In this document: positions 36,901 through 50,757 of the stretch, piece by piece | How the letters are laid out: each line of letters begins with the position of its first letter | Numbering within the stretch: the first letter of the stretch is position 1 | NCBI RefSeq assembly: GCF_000189635.1 | Contig: NW_002475972.1 | Coordinates: forward strand, 1-64,000 | DNA: 64,000 nucleotides | Direction: 5' to 3' | Source: Tetrahymena thermophila SB210 | Lineage: Eukaryota > Ciliophora > Oligohymenophorea > Hymenostomatida > Tetrahymenidae | Notes under the pieces: generated by a model | What the model was told of the DNA's origin: nothing | The model's database searches: none | What the model saw: only the letters and a program-made list of their open reading frames with translations | Made by a program: the position numbers and the translations under genes

Positions 36901-38433
36901 ATTAAAAATTTACTTTGATTTTTGTTTAAGTTTTTTAGTATTAATAGAAAGTGTCAGTTAAATTTGCAAAAACATAAGAATTCTAATTTTCAAGTAAAAT
37001 AAAATAGCTGTTTAAAATTTAATTATTACTTGCTGTCATTAAAAAAAAATTATCAGTAGAGATTTCTTAATTTATTAAAACTCCATCGTAAGTGTCATTA
37101 AATTATATTAATAGTAAATATTGTTTATTTTAATCATATTACACTATCAAATTAAGAGATTAATATGAAAATATGAAGTTAGGAAAATATTCTATCTATA
37201 AAACGAGAATCTAGTCAATGAGTTCTCCATCTTCCTGAAATGTTAATTTGTAGAACAAATTTGAATTACTAAAATATACTGATGTTGAAGATATAATATA
37301 ATTATATTTTTGCAACAATATATTATCAGGAATATCACTGAAACATTTTTTTGACTGTATAAGTGATATAGAAAAGTCCTATTGAAATGTCCCTATCTAA
37401 TATGAATTAAAAAATAATTAAATTTAATTTATTAATAAGTATATTAAATAATTACAAATAACATATTAACATCTTTAGACTGAATATAATATCTCTTTAA
37501 TATTTTTAATAGAATAAAATGGTTGATTGATAGTTAGATAGAATTTATTTTTTTCCTTTCTATGTCATACCAAATTAAAGCAGACGCTTAACTATCTGTC
37601 ATGAAAACGAGCTTATAAAAATCATCTACATATTTAATTTTATGCTATTATTCTAAATTTTTTTCATCGAATTCTACTTGCAGAGTCTCAAAATTCATAA
37701 CATTAAACCTTTATCCCTGAAGATATCCGCCATAAACTCCTGATAAAAAATACTATATTTAGGTCTCATCTTATCTATTAAAGAATCCAAATGTGTTTAT
37801 TTCTTGTAAAGTTTATTTAGTTATTATATTCCAGTTTTTATCCACAACAGCGAAGCTACAAGCCGCCACACTTACAGCAATGTATTGATTCTCTTTAAAG
37901 ATTGCAATATCATTCACAAAAGTATTCATAACAGAGCTAGATAATTACTGAATTTATGGGCATTACTAAGTAAATTCACAAATTTAGCTACTGTAATTCT
38001 ATTAATAAGATTATTGACAGGTATTCGTACATTTTCTACTTTCGAAAGGTGGATTAAGAAATTATAAATCAGATTCGCAAATCCCTTTTTTAGCATTGCA
38101 CTAATTTTTATTTTTATCAAGCACTAAATTCTCATCGCAGACCAGACAAATTTATTATGATGTGCACTAAATGCATCCATAGACCTTGCATTTAATGCAT
38201 CTATTGCCTTCGCTATCAATAACTTCATTTTTTTGACATTAATTTTAACAAGTAGAAACATCATCATAACTCATGTAAGAGTTTTTTACGCAGCCAATGC
38301 ATGATTATTGGCTTAAATTAAAGCAATTTTCACAATCTAGTGAACAACTAAGACAAGCTTTTTATAGAGCATCAAATATTTAAGATTTTTGACATGTTTG
38401 AGCTAAGCAATATTATATGAATATTAAATTCAT
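27941..38433 (-). CDS. Giant multidomain membrane protein, copy A
   Basis: With TAA/TAG as Gln the start at 38433 gives a signal peptide (MNLIFIQYCLAQTCQ), then a furin/growth-factor-receptor-like Cys-rich region to about 37960 (CSLDCENCF, CIGCVKNSY, CIKCKVYGCIQC). A long extracellular region follows (about 37950-33000) with propeller-like hydrophobic repeats, for example YVFANL, KKLPAIFDGDLIYLQTYDY and KIIFLYSDKFIHMYQYPQ. From about 33000 to 30700 short repeats such as DLNITQSQNIQLFNVQ and SIQVKNFTVSSVF resemble a parallel beta-helix. Next comes a Cys-rich module (about 30420-30240, CPEGKYSLDILDGECKKC) and, after an intron, GYIGIICGSCDIYG. Several membrane helices lie at about 29720-28480, including PYIFIFCLPLLIIYGMIIP and the motif GFRDKMYYWEFYKIIYK. 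The Gln/Lys-rich tail ends KSLNF-TGA at 27941. Introns seen near 37400-37460, 35048-35098, 34759-34873 and 29880-30230. Probably a surface receptor-like protein of about 3,000 residues; ligand unknown. Confidence 0.75.
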
Positions 38434-38786
38434 TATAATTTTTTTTCCTTTATGTGATATCATAATTTACATCCTTTATTAGTTAAACAAATTTGATAAA
38501 TGCATTCAAAAATTATTTACAATTATTATTCTTTCTTATCAAGTAATTCTTATATATCTTAAGCAAAACAAAAATAATATTTGTGGCCATCTCTTAATTT
38601 AAAAATTAAATGATTGAAAAAGTATAAAATTCCTACTATATATAAAACAAAATTATGGTTTTTGTTATTTCTACTTTAAAAATATTAATATTTTATTTAA
38701 AATTAATAATAATTTTTTGGTTCAAGTAAATGTATTTTCTAGCTTATAAAACAAAAAAATGAAAAGAATGTAAAGCATAGCATTAA

Positions 38787-39000
38787 TAATTTAGAAATTT
38801 CTTAGAAAATAATCTTTCCAAAATATTTCATTCAATTTATTAATCTGATATTTTTAACAAAATAAAAATTAGATTGAAAACTATAAAAGAACTTATATTA
38901 AAAAATATGAGATTCAAAATACCATACATTAATTTATATTATTTACCTTAATTTTAATAATAAATATTTTAAATAAATTTACTGTAAAATCTCCCTAATT
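38787..39000 (-). promoter_or_regulatory. Candidate conserved upstream blocks of copy A
   Basis: Two blocks, about 355-420 and 535-570 bp before the start codon, recur at nearly the same distance before copies B (50076-50135, 50248-50280) and C (61747-61810, 61928-61960). Conserved position suggests a shared promoter or upstream control region. Recent duplication of the spacer alone could also explain it. Confidence 0.35.
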
Positions 39001-39213
39001 AAGTGAAAGTAATAATTACTTAGAAAAATTCTTAAAAAATGAGTTAATGAAAATAGGCAAAAACTTAATAAAATTTAAAAGATTGTATTCACAATATTTA
39101 AATACAATATATAATATAAAAATTAATTAAATCAATATAATTTTAAGACTTGTAGCTAAACTAATTTTTTTTAGATTTTTAAAAACATTTATATTCATTT
39201 AAAATAACATATT

Positions 39214-39252
39214 CTGGTATTGAAATATCCAACAGTGAGAATTCAATACCAG
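39214..39252. repeat. 11-bp perfect inverted repeat (hairpin)
   Basis: CTGGTATTGAA (39214-39224) and TTCAATACCAG (39242-39252) can pair perfectly around a 17-base loop. It lies about 70 bp beyond the stop of copy B and has no counterpart in the other spacers. Its function is unknown. Confidence 0.7.
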
Positions 39253-39322
39253 GAACAGTTATATAAAGGTAGATAATTAGAAAATTTATGTAATATTTAA
39301 TTAAAAAACAGAAATAAATACA

Positions 39323-42300
39323 TCAAAAATTTAAAGATTTCTATTTATCTATCTTGTTTTCAAATTCTAAAGTATTTAACAGTATATTTAAATTTTCTTG
39401 ATTTTGAGCATAGTTTTAAGGTGTTATTAAATCTATATTACTAGCTGTTTATTCTTTTGATTAGAATAAAAATAAATAAATAATTTGAAAAAAAGAAAAT
39501 AAAATTACATTATAAATTATTGAAAGTTCTCCTCATTTATTGAGATTTGTAGCTTATTTATTTTAAATAATTTAAATTATTGTCTATCTCTGATTTACTG
39601 CTAGAAGTCAAAAAATTCAAATTAGAATTTCTCATCCTTTCTAGCTCTTTTCTCTCTGAAGGGATAGCTATAAATTAGCTTTCTAGATTAAACTACACCA
39701 ACAATTACTCTTCATTGTAAAAATTATAGTTTTTTAAGAATTTGAGAAGAATTTTAAATTTCATTTGAACTGATTTTAATTTAATCAAGGATCTTATTTT
39801 TTAGTTGCTAATTATCTAAACATTAGTGAATTTATTAGGGTATTTTAATTTTAATTTAAAGAGTAAATTCTAAACTAAATTATTATCAGTCTTGTTTGCT
39901 TTTATTTATATATTTACCATTCCAAATATCAATTGTAAGAAGAGCTATAAGTTTGGTAGTACAATAATTAAAACAGTGATGACTTAAAAAACTGTTTATT
40001 GGATTTATTAAGAAGATATCTACTATATGTAAAGCAAATTCAAAGCTAATATGCAGAGTAAATTAGAAAAATGCTGTAAATCATTATAATTTTATAAAGT
40101 GTAAGGCTTTGATTTTCCAACTAAAAAGATATTAAGAGACATTATAATATTCATTAATAAAACCTTTATTCAAAAATAGATTAAGTTTTTTTTAAAATTG
40201 AAATGAATTTTTACTTAAATCAAATTGTTTTCTTTGAGCAAAATAAAAATTATGATTAGTGATGCTTTGTAGATGATCTTATAGAACTCCCAATAGTACA
40301 TTTTATCTCTTAATCCTGCAAAAATATATGAATATTATACTTTAATAAAAAAAGATTTCTTTCCTTTTCTTACAAGATACACACTAACAAATAAAATAAT
40401 AGGTATAATAATTCCATAGATGATCAACAGAGGTAAGCAAAATATAAATATATATGGTAAATGATATTTTGGATCATAGCATTAGATATTATAGTCCAAA
40501 TCCATATACTTTTAATCTCCTATCTAAACACAGTTCATTGACTTACTTAGCATAGTAATAATTGAAACAAAATAATAAAAGTAAATAAAAATTAAAGCAG
40601 CTCTGGCATGCCTTATAAATAAATTTTATTTGAACTTTAAAGAAATATAGCCTATTATAAAATATAAAATGATTATTAAAATAGGTTGCAATAAAGACCA
40701 AAGCAATTAATAGAACCACAAAGGTTGTAAACTAGGGTCCTTTGCATAAAGGCAGTCTATAGATTTACTGATAGCTCCTAATGGATTACCTGATATTTAA
40801 ACAGGCACTGTAATAGCCATAAAATTGTTAAATAAGCTATAAACCAAAGAAATAATTTGCAAATGATCATTTAGAATCTTTGAAAATATTTTTTGTCTAT
40901 CTGATTTATCTAAAATATAATTTTAAATTAATTTAAGTTTATTTAAAAAAATACTTGATTACATGTGTTGCTTAAAAAAAGAATCCCTGACTTTTTAACA
41001 TAATGACCTAAAAGTTTAACATATAATTGTTTTTATAGGCTTCTAACCATAAAAAAAATATAAGCCATGACTACAAAGAACTTTAGTAAATTATTGAAAA
41101 AAATTAGCATAATATTATCTGAGCATTTGTAGCATTATTTTGATGTGATATATTCTGCATAAGAATCATCCCAAATTTTACCATAAATATCACAAGATCC
41201 ACATATTATACCTATATATCCTCTTTTACAATTGAACTTTTTATTTTAAAATTAAATTTTTATAAATTAATGAAATTTTAAAATTAATAAATTAATATTT
41301 ATTTCTAATAATAGTGATTTAAATCAAATAAGGTATTTTTATTTTATTTAAATCATTGAAAAGTCTCTCTTTTTAATTGTGCTATATTTTATCTGAAATA
41401 AATTCTTATTTTCCCTATGACACCACGTAGGGTACAAGGAGCGCATCTTAATAGCGGATACAAAAATAGATATCACAAATTATTTTAAATTTGAAAAAAA
41501 ATTAATTTATAATCTTACTTTTGATTAATTGCTTTCAGGTTAACAGACGTCAGGATTGTCTTTACAATAAATAATCTCATCAGTAAATTCATTACTTCTC
41601 CAGTAACCGTTTTTCAATTAAATTTTTGAACCTTAGCAATATTCAGCAGAGTCTGGACATTTTTTGCACTCACCATCAAGAATATCTAATGAGTATTTTC
41701 CCTCTGGACAAGACTCACAAATAATAGAATTACTAAATTATTTTTGAATATACCCTATTTTACATTGATCGAAATTAAGTATAACTTAAAGATCTAACTA
41801 ACCTTAATTAAATTAGATATTATTATTAGAATCAACTAATTGTGGAAACACATTTGATCTTATTTTCATAATCATTGTACTTTGTGGCTTATACATAGGC
41901 TTTACTGTTAAATAAAAACCTCCATTTTAATAATTGCTTGATTTTAAATTTCCTACACATTGCATTTATATATTTAATTAATCACATGTAATTTCTAAAT
42001 TAATCTATCTAATTATTAGTAGGATATCATCACTCAAGCTAATTTGGTTTTAAGTTGATGGAATATAAACAGGAGTTCCTTCTTCATCAAGAATCTGTAT
42101 TTTTTCAAAAATTATTTAATCACCGCTTTAAATTCCTTCTACTTCAAGTTAGTTATTTTTGGAATTTATAATATGTGAACTTTAAATAGAAATATCTTTT
42201 TGAGAAATAAAAATTTTTCTTAAAGTTGAACCCAAATTTTTACCATAGATTTTCGCATAATTATTTTAAATAGTATTATTTTACTTAATACCTTTCTATA

Positions 42301-45300
42301 ATAATAATACAAAGTCAGGAACTATTGATTGATAATATATTCCACCTCCAATTTGAGCTTTATTAGATTCTATTTGGGAATTCTTTAATATTAAATTAAC
42401 TTTGGATAGGTTTATAGCTCCTCCAGTAGATAAAATGGCTTAATTTAGGACAAAAGCAGAAAAGTTAATATCCAAAGTACCCAAATATTATGCATTTATA
42501 AAATTGATTGCTCCTCCATTTTTTTAAAGACATTAGTTAGAAATAAAATGTGAGTATTATATATCAACCTTTTATGTCTCTGTTAGTTATAAAACACCTC
42601 CATATCCATCTGAGTTTATATTATCTTAAAATATACATTCAGTTAATGTAATATTGTAGCATTAATTAACTTGTATAAATGATGAAAATGTGTTTTAATT
42701 TAATTTGTTAAGCTTAAGAGTTAAATTATCTAATATAACTTAATCTAAATTATTTAATAAAATTAAAGGAGCTTCCAAATTAATTTTATTATTAATAAAA
42801 GAAGATTTAAGCAGCTTTGCCTCCCGTTAGTACAGTAACTAGCTATTTTAAAGTTGCTATTCATTTACTTATAAGAATGATATAAAGTTATCAAAAAATT
42901 AAGAATTTTAAATATTGAAACTTGTAATGTTAATAAAATTTATTGCAAATTGATGCTTGTTATTGTTTGATAAAGGTTATATATTATCCATAAATATTTC
43001 ATTTATCTATAATACTTGAGCAGCCATATCAATAATATTAAAATCTGTAAACACAGAGCTGACAGTAAAATTTTTAACTTAAATCGAATCAACTTGTAAA
43101 AATATTTAAGTTTAGTTAGAATTAATTATAGTTATGTCTTTTATCAATAAAGTCTAGCAAATAAATGATACTGGATTAATTTCTAAGTTTTACAAGCTTA
43201 TCAAATTAAGTGAGTTACTATTTTTAACTTAAATTTCTTAAAAACTTGTATAAGATGAAAATAATGCATTAAAAATTGTAGAAAACTGTAAATTAACGAT
43301 TTAAATATTTGTAATATTAGTGTTTTAGATTTATTAGAAATTAAAGAGTTAAATATCCTATGATTAAGTAATATTAACATCAGACACTTCCAGATAATAA
43401 GAATTATTTAAGTAAAATATTCGCAAGTTAGAAGAACTATACACATTAATACTATTGATAGTTATATTTGTATTATTAACCGCGCTAAAAATACTTTGAA
43501 GATTTTGGTTTAATTTCATAGATTATTTGATATTAATGTTAGAAAGATAAACATTCTTAATTTGAATTATTGTGTTATTAATCAGATTGAATAAAGTATT
43601 TTAAAGTGTACTTAAGTTGCTTATATTAAGTTTTTCTATAACAACTTATTTGCAATTTTAGATAATTAATTGCCCAAAACTTTAGCTTTCTTGTTCAAAT
43701 AAATTTATGCTAGTAAAATAAACTTTTTCAAAATTTTACAAAATCAGTGAATTTTAAATATTTAAAGTAATATCTGACATTTAAAATACTTTCATGAAAT
43801 TATTTTAATTTAAATTTATCAAACCTAAGCTTAAGGACATTTATTTAATCTAAAAATTTACAATTTGTTTTGCATAAGGAATGTTGTCTTACCAACATAT
43901 ATTACTATTTTAAGAAGTTGACTAATTAATCAAAGATAATTATTAACTAACCTAAATTTCGTTAAATAATTATTGAGATAATGATCTAATACATTATTAA
44001 TCAAGATATACTATCTCTATCAATTGAAGAGTTGTATCAATATTAAAATTTTATAAATTTGGTAAAATTTAGTAAAGTGTTTCTTATGTACGAATGTTCT
44101 CTTCAGCTCGATTTTATTGCTCTATACTAAGACTACATTTATCGTTAGGAGACAATGGAATTACTATTCTTTCTATATCAGAATATGAAGACAAGATAAT
44201 AAGCAAACTATATTACCCTTCTTAGCTTTTTATGAGTTACAAAACCTAGATTTGATAATATTTCTTATTTTTTTAAAAGAGAACTTTATAATCAGAGTTA
44301 TATTACAATTATATTAAGTAAATTTATTCTTTTTATACTACTATGAAATAATTATTAAAATTGACACTAACCATATTTATTGCTTCTTGTATACCATAAT
44401 TTATAACAGGAAATTATTATTAAAAGCTCAAACCATTATAGATTATTATATCTGTTGGGCACACAGAATATATGAAATTAATGTCAAAAGTTATTATTGC
44501 TTGCTTCAAGCATGGATTTAACAAAGAACTTATAAAATTCAAATTCCAATCATAAATATTTGTGACACCTTTATTTAAGACAGAATATATTATTTTTCTA
44601 AAAGGATCATTCACAATATTTGTTATAGTAGTTTTTTGAAGTAATAATTGTTAAAATAAATTTGTACTCACATTTAAAATTTAGATAATAGTGTTTTAAG
44701 AATCTGATGAAATGATACACACTAAAGAAGTAATTTAGTTAGATTCAATATAATCATTAGTATTATATCTGTCTTCATATTCAAAAGGGATCTTCCACCA
44801 ATTATTTTGATAATTCTTTATATCTTTCGATTAAAGCTTAAATATGAACTAAAATACACTAGTATTTTAAAGATTAATTTTATTTATTTTTTTTGTTAAA
44901 ATATTGAAGGTATTAATTATATTTGTAGAAGGAAGAACTATAAAATCACCAATTATTAAGGCTTAAGAGAAGTCACTCTATGGAAGATTAGCAAAATTAA
45001 CTTCATTAATTTGGTCAGCTAAAAGGTTTAATTAGTTTAATTATAAATTTTGCTAGTAAAGAAGGAGAATTTGCTACCTAGGTTTATCATAAAAATAGTT
45101 ATCTGGATTTTAAGATAATTGTATCTTTTAAATTAAATACAGTTTTTCATTTAATAAATCTACTTCGATTAAATGAAGGTTATCAAACAGTATATAAATA
45201 ATTTATTTTGTGCTTATTTGTATTAATTCAGTAAAATAGGGATGAATATTGTATTAATCTTGCAATAACATTAAATAATCTACTAGCACTGCTTATTTAA

Positions 45301-48300
45301 ACAAGTTAATAGAATAATTTGCTAAACTATAATAAACTTAATATTAATCGTTGAATACTATGTTTTATATGTTTTGGTACTAAGCTAAATTAGTTTCAGA
45401 AGCATAGAGAACTTCAGCCAAATCAAAAGAAATCAGTGCAGTTTAAGTAAGTACATTTAATAAATTAAATTAAGTGTTTAGATATATATTCTATATAGGA
45501 GTTTATTCTTATTATTGCAGGGAAAAACTTTCAATAAATTACATTTGAGGATATTAATACATGTGAATAAACTTATCTGAGTATACAAAAATGATATTTT
45601 TTTTCTCATCCATTATGATTCCTTTTGTTTGATATACTTAATTTTAAAAAAGAGTCACTTTGTTTGTTAAGCAATTGCATAAATAAATTATTGGAGTATT
45701 ATCAATAACAATTAAGTTTTGATTTTTTTTAAAATAGTATGCTGAGTAATTGTCAAATTTGCTAGTAGTTTTATATAAAAAGAAGGTGTTATTAGTAAAA
45801 GCATTAATAATAATTATCTATTTTTTTGATCCATTAAGTATAATATAAATGTCTTTATCTAAGTCATAGTAAGCCTATGTTAATTCGTATTAGCAAGTAT
45901 CTTAGTAATTTATTGGTTAGTTCTATTCTTTTTTAATTATATGTATTTAATTTTCCAAATTATAAATAGCAAACAATTAATCTTTCACTTTAACTATTGG
46001 ATTACAACATAATTCCACACCATAATATTGAAGTAAAAACTATTAATATAATTAAAATTAAAATATAACTATTAAAATGAAAAATATTTAACTTGATTAA
46101 TGATTATATTGTTGTTTTTAAAAGATTTTATGAAATTTCTAATATTTTAATTTATGAAAAAATACTTACTTAATCTTTTAATAGTTATCCGCTTGTAGAG
46201 TCAAAGACTTAGAAGCAAGGTTTGCTCAAAATTATTAATTTTTCATCACAATCTAATTCAAATAATACATCACTCATATCTAAAAAAGACAGACATTATA
46301 ATGAATTCAAATTTATTTAAATTTAACTTAAATCTAATATCTATTAATAAATAAATTAAAGTTTATTAAGAATTAGAATTTGATTAAAAATTTTACGTTT
46401 ATAGAGTAAATGATATTTTAGCTGGTTAATGTAACTATAATATTTTACTACTAGCATACTCTATACTTCATTATTTTAGAATCTAAAATGCATATTTGCT
46501 TATCTTAAGTGTTTGAAAAAGCAGAAAATAAATACAGTGAATTATTTTTTACATAAATGAATTGTAGAGAAATCCAATTTAAAACATAAACACTAAGGTC
46601 TGGCAAAAGTAAGAAATTTATATTTATAACTATGTAAATATCTGTAGAATTATAAACAGTAATTTAGTTAAAGCTCTTATCATAAATCGCAATCCAATTT
46701 TAATCATTATGAAATTATTAAGCAAGAAATATCTAACTCTATGGATTTAAATTTAAAATATGGTAAGGATTATTAAACAAATTTGTATGCCAATAGAAGT
46801 CGTTTTATGATTAGAAGAAGTGAACTTAAGAATCACCCAATTAAGTTTACCCAATATATATATTATCTTCTTATTTAGTTTTAATTATTATCATATTTTA
46901 ACTATCTATGATATTTTCTGATTTCTTATAGTATTGTGTATCATCTAAACGATAATAATTAATTATTTAATCAATTGGTTACGTGTTTTAAGATGTACTT
47001 GTTGTTGTTAAATTTAGTAATTGTTTTGTAAGGAGATCAAGTTTATAAAAATAGTCAAATTCACTAAAGTACATTTATTTATCGTCGTAGAAAAAATTTG
47101 TTATGAAGAATCCAGATAGAATTTTACCAAGATATTATAGGTCAAATGTGTAAGCTGAAATATTATTAAATCCAATAACAAATATCTCTTTAGTGATTTA
47201 TGAAGTCAAGAAAAAGCTTGTATAAAAATTTCCTAGATTAACTAATTAGTATTCAAGTGTTCTCTTGCTTATTGAAAATGGTTAAAATGAAAAATCAATT
47301 GTCTGTAAATAAATAAGATCTCCATCAAAAATTACAGGCAGTCTTTTATCTTTGTCAATAAGCATAAAATCTGCAAAATGTTAAGAAGGAGAAAAACTAA
47401 AAATCTAATTTAAATTAGCTGAAACTAAATCTAATTAATAAAGTGACTAATCCTGAAAGTTGAGAATCACTAAAAAACTATCCTGTACAACAATGAAACT
47501 ACCCTAGATGTTTGTTAAATTAGCAAATATTCTTTAGTTAGCTAAGTCTACTAATAAGAATATTTCTTATATTATTAAAAGTTTTTTGGATTAAATGTAA
47601 CATACATTAGACCTTTCAAAGTAGCTATTTAAATTATAATTCAAAATAAGCTTTTGATTTGAAATATCAACAATGTATTCTTATAAAACTCCAAATTCAA
47701 CTGAAAATGATGTTATTAAATATTAATTATCAATTATACGATTAATTATTTGTTGTAGGCCTTATATTTAAAAAGATTGTTAAATAGTTGTTAAAATTCT
47801 TGGGTTTTTTTAGAGATTATTAAGTTAATAAATTATATTTTGCTTGCTTATAAGAACCTACTAAAGAAAATAGCTATTATTTATAGAAAAAAATGAGGGC
47901 TTTTAACTTGCTTAATTTATATTTAGGATTAGTTAATTCTGAGATATAATCTTGAATTGGTACTAAACTGAATTCATTATTTATTTGTAAAGCTCAATAT
48001 TTTAGCTTAAAAATTAATACGGATTAAGAAATTCGAATTAGAAATCGTCATTAATTAAATTGTATTTAATTCTTATGCAATTATTGTAAATTCCAAACTA
48101 TTAAGGATCTAAAATGTATTGGCTTAATATTATCTATACTTCATCTTACGATGTCATAAAACCAATTATTTAATATTTTAGGAATTTCTTGTTTATTTGT
48201 TTAAAATCGATGCTAATTTTTGTTTGTGTATTTTAGTACTAATGGAATGTGTCAGTTAAATTTGCAAATACATAAGAATTCTAGTTTTCTAGTAAAATAA

Positions 48301-49732
48301 AAAAGCTGTTTAAAATATTATTATTGCTTGCTGTCATAAAAAAAAAATTATCAGTAGAGATTACCTAATTTATCAAAACTCCATCATAATTGTCATTAAA
48401 TTATATTAAGATTAAATTTTGGCTTGTCTAATCATATTATACTACCAAATTAAGAGATTAGCAAGAAAATATGTAATTAGAAAAATAGTCTATTTATAAA
48501 ATTAGTGTCTAGTCTTTAAGTTCTCCATCTTATTGAAATGTTAATTTATAGAACATATTAGAATTGCTAACATATAGAAGTGTGGAAGATATAATATAGT
48601 TTTATTTTTACAACAGTATTTTATCAGGAATTACACTAAAACATTATTTTGACAATTTAAGTGATATAGAAAAGTCTTATTAAAGTGTTCCTACCTAATA
48701 TGAATAAAAAAAATCATTAAATTGAATAAGTTTATGAACAAATTAAATAATTACAAATAGTTAATTAACATCTCTAGACTGAATATAATATCTATTTAAT
48801 ACTTTTAATAAAGTATAATAGCTGATCTATAGTTAAATACTATTAATTTTTTTGTTTAATATGTCATACCATATTAAAGAGGATGCTTAACTATTTGCCA
48901 TGAAAACGAGTTTATAATCATCATCTACATAAAAAATTGTAAGCTATTATTCCAAATTCTATTCATCAAATTCTATTTGTAGAGTCTCGAAATTCATAAC
49001 ATTAAACCTTTATCCCTGAAGGTATCCACCATAAACTCCTGATAAAAAATACTATATTTAGGTCTCATCTTATCTTCGAAAGAATCCAAACGTGTTTATC
49101 TCTTGTAAAGTTTATTTAGTTATTATATTCCAGTTTTGATCCACAATAGCGAAGCTGCAAGATCCGCCACTTATAATTATGTATTGATTATCTTTAATTA
49201 TTCCAATATCATTTACAAATGTTTACATAACAGAACTAGACAATTACTGAATTTATGGACATTGCTAAGTTTATTCACAAATTTAGTTACTATAATTCTA
49301 AAAATAAGATGATAGACAGGTATTCGTGCATTTTCTACTTTCGAAAGGTGGGTTAAGAAATTATAAATCAGATTCGCAAATCCCTTTTTTAGTATTACAC
49401 TGATTATTATTTTTATCAAGCACTAAATTCTCATCACACAACAGACAAATTTATTAAGAGGTACATTAAACGCATCCATTGACCTTACATTTAATGCATT
49501 TTTTGCCTTCGCTGTCAATAACTTCATTTTTTTAACATTAATTTTTACAAGTAGATATATCATCATAAGTCATGTATGAATTTTTTAAGCAACTAATGCA
49601 TGATTACTGGCTTAAATTAAAGCAATTTTCGCATACTGATGAACAACTAAGGCAAGCTTGTGATAGAGCGTCAAATATTTAAGACTTTTAACATGTTTGA
49701 CCAAAGCAATATTATATGAATATAAGATTCAT
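39323..49732 (-). CDS. Giant multidomain membrane protein, copy B
   Basis: Same architecture as copy A. The start at 49732 gives MNLIFIQYCFGQTCQK, then the Cys-rich region (CIKCKVNGCV-type spacing). The propeller-like and beta-helix-like exons align without gross rearrangement (for example NPCLKQAIITFDINFIYSVC at about 44520-44450). Then come the Cys-rich module (about 41700-41540), membrane helices (about 41100-39900) and a tail ending KQKSLNF-TGA at 39323. In the membrane region its sequence groups with copy C (for example GATTTCTTTCCTTTTCTTAC near 40353). The intron at about 41240-41520 is shorter than in A or C and contains a GC-raised segment shared with C. I saw no obvious frame break, but small indels between copies were not excluded across all 3,000 codons. 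Confidence 0.72.
41310..41500. other. Intron segment shared by copies B and C, absent from A
   Basis: Inside the intron after the Cys-rich module, B carries GGTATTTTTATTTTATTTAA, then GAAAAGTCTCTCTTTTTAATTG, CACCACGTAGGGTACAAGG and AGCGCATCTTAATAGCGG. Copy C has a recognisable relative at 53010-53200. Copy A has nothing similar in its intron (29880-30230). The raised G+C content stands out from ordinary introns here. Confidence 0.6.
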
Positions 49733-50757
49733 TATAAATTTTTTTACAAAATGTGATCTCATAATTAAATTAATTTGATAAGTAAATTCAAAATTCTTTT
49801 GCGATTAATTATTCTTGCTAATTAAAAAGTGAATAACTTAAACAAAATCAAAATAATCATTGTGGTGATCTCATAATATTAAAAAATAAATTTGAACTCT
49901 TATGATTTAAAAAGAAAAAAAAATCCTTCTATTTTAAAACTAAATAAAAAAGTTTTGTATTATTTCAACTGAATAGGGAATTAATACTTCCTTTAAAATA
50001 AATAATTAAAGCAAATAATTTTTTAGTTTATTGCTAATAAAAAAGAAGAAAGATCATAAAGCTCAACCTTAGTAATTTAGAAATTTCTTTTAAAAAGATT
50101 TGTTCCAAAATATTTCATTCAATATATTAATCTGAAATTTGTAACAAATATTTTAAATTTACATGAAAATTAAATAATAATTTTTATTAATAATTATGAG
50201 AATTAAAGAACATGTTTAAATAGATTATTTATCCTGTTTTTATTAAACCTTTTAAATAAATTTACCTTAAAACCTCACTTGAAATGTGCAAAGTAAACAC
50301 ATTACTTTTATTTTCTTTAATAATGAGAAAACCTCGACAATTACAATATAAAAATAAATAATAATTTTATTAAATATATTATTATGTAAAAAGAGAATAA
50401 TTAATTTACATATAATGATAAGCTTTTTTTTTTGGTGATTTCTAAATAAAATTTGTTTTGTATATAATTAAATTTGTTACTGTAAAACCTTTAGCCTCCT
50501 TCTTCCAAGTTCACAAAAAAAGAGAAGCTATGAGAAAAATGTAAACTAAAGAAATAAATTTCAATTACATAAAAAATTTTTTCTCATAAATAGGAAAAAT
50601 TATGTTTTTTATTTTAAAATGTACAACTAAAATATAATAAAATTTAGTAGTATTTAATTATGTCTAAAATATACATATTTTAAAAAATATAATGATATAT
50701 AATTAAAAAATATAAATGAATATCAAAATAATTAATATTTAATTCACAATTTATACA
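49733..50757. other. Spacer between copies B and C
   Basis: Homologous to the A/B spacer in its B-upstream half, with the conserved blocks at about 50076-50135 and 50248-50280. The rest is A/T-rich and copy-specific. No exon recognised. Confidence 0.55.

Larger units (their letters stand above)
38434..39322. other. Spacer between copies A and B
   Basis: Upstream DNA of copy A. Blocks shared with the other spacers lie at about 38787-38850 (TTTAGAAATTTCTTAGAAAA, then AAAATATTTCATTCAATTTA) and 38968-39000 (TTTAAATAAATTTACTGTAA). A hairpin found only here is listed separately. No exon recognised. Confidence 0.55.

Noticed and set aside
37926-38120. Standard-code minus-strand ORF (MIKIKISAMLKKGF...), with a relative at 49213-49419
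   Set aside because: It is a different frame of the Cys-rich first exon of copies A and B. The ciliate-code frame with regular CxxC pairs is clearly the real one.
44420-44614. Minus-strand ORFs starting MNDPFRK as independent small genes (also 56110-56304)
   Set aside because: They are in the real frame of copies B and C, are bounded only by TAA/TAG Gln codons, and are internal pieces of the giant proteins.
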